From contig NC_081815.1 of NCBI RefSeq assembly GCF_030704535.1, forward strand, positions 3,544,501 to 3,608,500: DNA of 64,000 nt, in the 5' to 3' direction. Position 1 is the stretch's first letter. The number at the start of each line of letters is the position of its first letter. Below, one piece after another: positions 60,096 to 64,000 of this stretch. This DNA comes from Vitis vinifera. Lineage: Eukaryota > Streptophyta > Magnoliopsida > Vitales > Vitaceae. A program made the translations under genes and the position numbers. The notes beneath the pieces are model-generated. The model worked only from the letters and a program-made list of their open reading frames with translations, had not been told where the DNA came from and ran no database searches.

Positions 60096-63000
60096 ATGAA
60101 TCTCAATCTCTTAAGATCATCACCATCGTCGCTTTATAAGAGCCGGTCTCGCATAGAATTCTCCGCTCCCGCGCGGTTTCTTCCACCGTCATCGTCCAAT
60201 CAGTGGCGTTCCTGCCGGATTTCCTGTCAGAAAATGTCATGCAAGTCACCCGCGCCTCCCGTGCTCCAAACAGTCACCGTCACCATATCATATCCGGAGC
60301 TTATAGTACGTATCTTGACGGCCCTGTTTGGTTGCCGAGAAAACGGAGGAAAAGGCTTGGAAATGAAGTTTCGGGACTTTGATTTTTCGGATGTTTGGTT
60401 CCCTGGAGAATGGAGCACTCGACGTGAGTCTGTCAATGTGTTGTGCGATACTCAGTTGAGCTGTTCTTTCTTTATTGGGAACTGAACAAACGAGAATTGT
60501 GTGATATGAATTTTGTTTCCGTCACTCTTTTCTTTTTCCGATTCTCAGTAAGCAAATAGAGACAATTTTTACCTTTTTCGGAGGGACCCGACCAAAAGAA
60601 ACGGAAAAGAAATTCACTTTCTTACTTCTTCTAATGTTTGGTTCCTGAGAAACTAAAAACCTCATCTCACTAAAGTGATTGTATAAGACTTAATTCAGTT
60701 GATTATTCTTTTTATCTCCTTAGGAAACAAACAATTGAAAATACGCGGTTTGATCTTTTCCATCTATTTTTCTTCTATGTTTCTTCCGTTTCTCCTGCTT
60801 GTTTGGAATACGTTAATTCTTCTGCTTGAATTTTATTTGTATTGAAATTGATTGAAATAGGACAAAAATGCTGATTTATCAATGAAGATTGAAGAAGGGT
60901 TCGGACCCAATGGATTGGGTATTCTGACAATAGCTGATGTAAGAATGTTTTACTTGTGATTCTTTGAGTTAATTCTCTCTCTTTCAGTATTTGATTTTTA
61001 TCAAATCCGCAGGGTTTCATGCCTTGATTTTGTTCACGAGCTAATTACTAGGTTATCATCGTGGTTAATGTTCAAATTTTTTATAGTTGATTCTTTTTTT
61101 CATATTCGCTATGTTAAAACTGAAAACATTCAATATGTCATATATATCTAGTTTGCTAGTAGTATGAAAAAATTTCACTCTCCATCCTCTAGTTATGAAA
61201 TCTGCATGTTGATCCCCTTAATTCTTTCACTAGATAGCATCTACACTGGCCATGATAAGACTCTTCAAAATGTAAAGACATGAATACCCACCAGATGTTG
61301 TCTTGAGCTATTGTGAAGGTTTTTTTAACTATCTAAAATTTTAATAGGTTCCATTTCTGCCTTTTTTTTTTCATTTTTTTTTTTCTAAAACATGATTTGC
61401 CAAATGTCGCTATCTATGAATTGACAATTACTCCACAAAAAATGTTGCATTTTCTTTATATTTCTTCTAATTTTGTGTGTATTGTTTACTTTGATCTGTG
61501 AAATTTTAGTTGCCAGTGAGATTTTTAGGGCACTACTCACTTTATGCTTGATTTCAATTTCATCTTTACTGCCTTTTTGAGATTGTTCTTTTCTTCAATA
61601 TAGGTACCTGGATTTTCTTTATTGCGTCAAAATCTCCTACGCCTTTCACCTAGGTATAAGCTTGTAAAAGGAATTTCTGTATTTATCCGGATCTCACATA
61701 GATCTAACATGAAGATAGAGGCTTAAAGTAATTCTTATGCCGTTGCTCATAGGATTGATCCTGCTCTTTTATCAGGTTAGCAAGCCTACCTGAGGAGGTG
61801 AAGAAGGAACTTGAAGATCCTAATAGCAGGTAATTTTTACTGTTCTCAGTTCTCACTTATTCTTACTTTCAAATTGATATTATGCTACCCATTGATCCAT
61901 CATCCCTGGTTAAGAACCATTATACGGCATTTAATTGCTTATATTTTTATTTTATTTTTTCCTTTGGGAGTACTTTTGAAAACTACAACCATCATTTCTT
62001 TGCATCTGTTCTTCTTAAAGTCCTACCAATGCAACATTTTAGGAGATGTTCAGAATAATGTGCTTCTTCTTCTAGCTTGAGATATTGCAGATATGACATA
62101 AATGTAGTGTTAAATAGGTTCTTCTGAAGTTCCACTTGTCTTGTCTTATGATAAATATGGAAGGAGAAAATTATGTTTGAAGTTCCATTTTGGTGGCAAA
62201 TCTTACTCAGATACAGAAAAATGAAAACTTTTTAAAATAACAGGAATCAGTATAAAAGAAAATGCATGGAAACTCCACTGAACTTTTAATAATACTGAAA
62301 GATAAGCCAAAAAGGTGATGCAGTTTGTTGGTAATTTCTTAGCACCTTTATAAGGCCAATATAGGAGGAGTCAGTGAAGGTATCATGTGTCAGAAGGGCC
62401 CAAGGAAGGGAATTTTCTCTATGAAGTCTTTTTATAATGTTTTGGTTATTGGAGGTGAAAATGTTATCCCTCGAAGGAGATTTGGTGCAGCTTGATACTC
62501 TGAAAGACATCAAGTTTCTGATGACTTTTAGCTGATCACCTTCCATTGCTTATAGATATCCTATGGGAGACAGATATTTTTCTATAAGCGGTTGTGATAT
62601 CAGCTTTCAATTTTTAACTTGCCCTTAATCACACATTTACATCTAACTTTGCTTCTTTTTAACCGCTCTCATCTGTAGGTACAACTTTGGATGGAGTCAT
62701 GGGAAAGAGAAGCTTGAATCTGGAAAACCTGGTAAGTATTTTTTTTTAGGAACTCTATAAATGATTTATGACCTAACACAATCAAGCTTCCTCTTGTGGA
62801 ACCTCCTGTGGCACATAGAGCAATTATTCTCTAAGTCTTTTTATAGTTCATTAGTATATAAGAAAATATTAAAGATCATTTGAGAGAACCTCAAAATGTA
62901 TATGATGCATCTTCCCTCACCCAATCAATCCCTCAATCAATGCCTCAATTTTATAATTAGCAAAATGATTTTTGCTTCCCAGTTTAGTTTTCAAAGCAAT

Positions 63001-64000
63001 ATTTTCAGTTATGAAAAAAATAAAAGGCCATTCAATAGTCGTTAGGGAGATGGCCATGGCCCTTACGGTGCTGTTGAGATCGGTTGTTAATACATGTATA
63101 AGATAGAGCTCTCTGTTTTTTAATTTCTTCTAATGCTTTTGGTAAACCTACCCTTAGGTTTCCATCAGCCTTTTCTAGCACCACCAGATTGACCGAACTG
63201 TCAAAAATGTAAAAGTTATGTTTATTTATGAAAGTAAAAGTTCAGAAAATTGCAATAACTCTCTAATGTACAAAAGCAAATGTTATTTCATTTATTCGTT
63301 ATTTACTAAAATAAACTTGTTGGCAAGGTTATGACAAGAAACTAAGATAGTGAATATCTTTAGTATTTGCAAGGTCAAACTAAATACTTCAACTTTTTGA
63401 ACAAGTTGTTGGGTTGACTTGTTTACTAATGGTTCAGGGTCCAATAAATATATATTCTTCACCTGTTGCTTTTCTCTTGCATTTTGTTGTGCAGATATGT
63501 TGAAAGGCTCTTTCTATGCAAATCCAATATTAGACATACCCACAACTGAGGCACCTCTTATCCAACGGTATAATGGCTATGAACATTTTTATTTATTGTG
63601 CTTTTAAATATTGCTCATTAATCCTAGATTGTGTATATGGCTAGGGAATCTGTGCTCTGTGAGGGAAGAAGCAACTTGATAATTCAATACAATTTTCCCC
63701 TTTCAAGATTAAAGAAAATTTGTAAATTGGCAGATGAACAATGTCTGAAAGAGTTTCTTATGCTAATCAACTGTGAAAACCATAATGTGACCCAAAACCT
63801 TAACCTACTAGGTCATTGGCCAACAATATATATATCAAGCTGGCATAAACACTTTCTCCCACATGCAGTCTTCTCTTGCTTTGCATGTGGACCCATTAAA
63901 TATACATGACCTCTTGAAAACCAAGGCTATGATACTATGTTGCACAAACAACATATATTAGGTTATGGCCTTAACAATCATTAATCTTCCTCAAAAACAC
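60096..64000 (+). CDS. 2OG/Fe(II)-dependent oxygenase-like (isopenicillin N synthase-type) gene, 5' part
   Basis: Six exons are visible: 60096-60305, 60861-60938, 61604-61653, 61776-61829, 62679-62731 and 63495-63567, giving 172 residues in one frame. The gene continues past the right edge; the rest of the window is its sixth intron. The first 40 residues are Arg/Ser-rich, possibly a plastid or mitochondrial presequence. Then come ISYPELIDKNADLS, EEGFGPNGLGIL, VPGFSLLRQNLLRLSPRLAS, LPEEVKKELEDPNSRYNFGW and DMLKGSFYANPI. This resembles the N-terminal domain of isopenicillin N synthase-like dioxygenases of a poorly studied plant group. The iron-binding His-x-Asp...His would be downstream, so enzyme activity cannot be judged. 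It is the intact partner of the fragment at 42557-44137. Confidence 0.82.

Noticed and set aside
1-64000. tRNA, rRNA or other structured RNA genes
   Set aside because: I looked for tRNA-like box A and box B spacing and rRNA cores and found nothing convincing by eye; a tRNAscan or Infernal search would be decisive.

Overview
The window is eukaryotic nuclear DNA from a flowering plant, most likely a woody eudicot. The repeat style looks grapevine-like, but the species is an inference. It is AT-rich, the genes are split by GT-AG introns, the proteins match plant families, and plant transposable elements fill the spaces and introns.

Host genes, left to right: (1) 5544-7746 (+), a two-exon alpha/beta hydrolase of the KAI2/D14 family, closest to DLK2. 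(2) 16584-29595 (+), a ten-exon mitochondrial 3-hydroxyisobutyryl-CoA hydrolase-like gene (mS47 type). Its third exon exists in two alternative versions of the same phase that cannot be used together. (3) 30316-35362 (-) and 45132-50307 (-), two intact nine-exon copies of a NUDT20/24-type Nudix hydrolase. (4) 60096 to the right edge (+), the 5' part of a 2-oxoglutarate/Fe(II) oxygenase-like gene; a truncated, frameshifted copy of it lies at 42557-44137. The Nudix and oxygenase genes form a divergent pair that was duplicated as a block. One oxygenase copy then decayed, and the two spacers changed separately.

Mobile DNA: two related solo LTRs of an unusually long-LTR retrotransposon (9095-12563 and 12921-15620), each with TG...CA ends and a 5-bp target duplication. 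The first contains a broken intronless CCCH/KH-domain gene copy; the second contains a 47-48-bp hairpin minisatellite. Intron 5 of the hydrolase-like gene holds a 5'-truncated LINE with a 17-bp target duplication, and a second LINE split by a 1.1-kb solo LTR. A MULE transposase remnant lies at about 41.2-41.75 kb. A 6.1-kb PIF/Harbinger transposon (52606-58687) has matching inverted ends and TTA target duplications. It carries a complete three-exon DDE transposase gene, a broken Myb/SANT-like ORF, and an intron-containing fragment of a host FSH-type serine hydrolase gene. A 218-bp MITE at 44200-44417 has nearly the same ends.

The best candidates for new biology are the mutually exclusive exon pair, which swaps the oxyanion-hole segment of the hydrolase-like protein, and the gene-carrying Harbinger element. 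All exon borders were read by eye from splice sites and reading-frame continuity; no searches were run.
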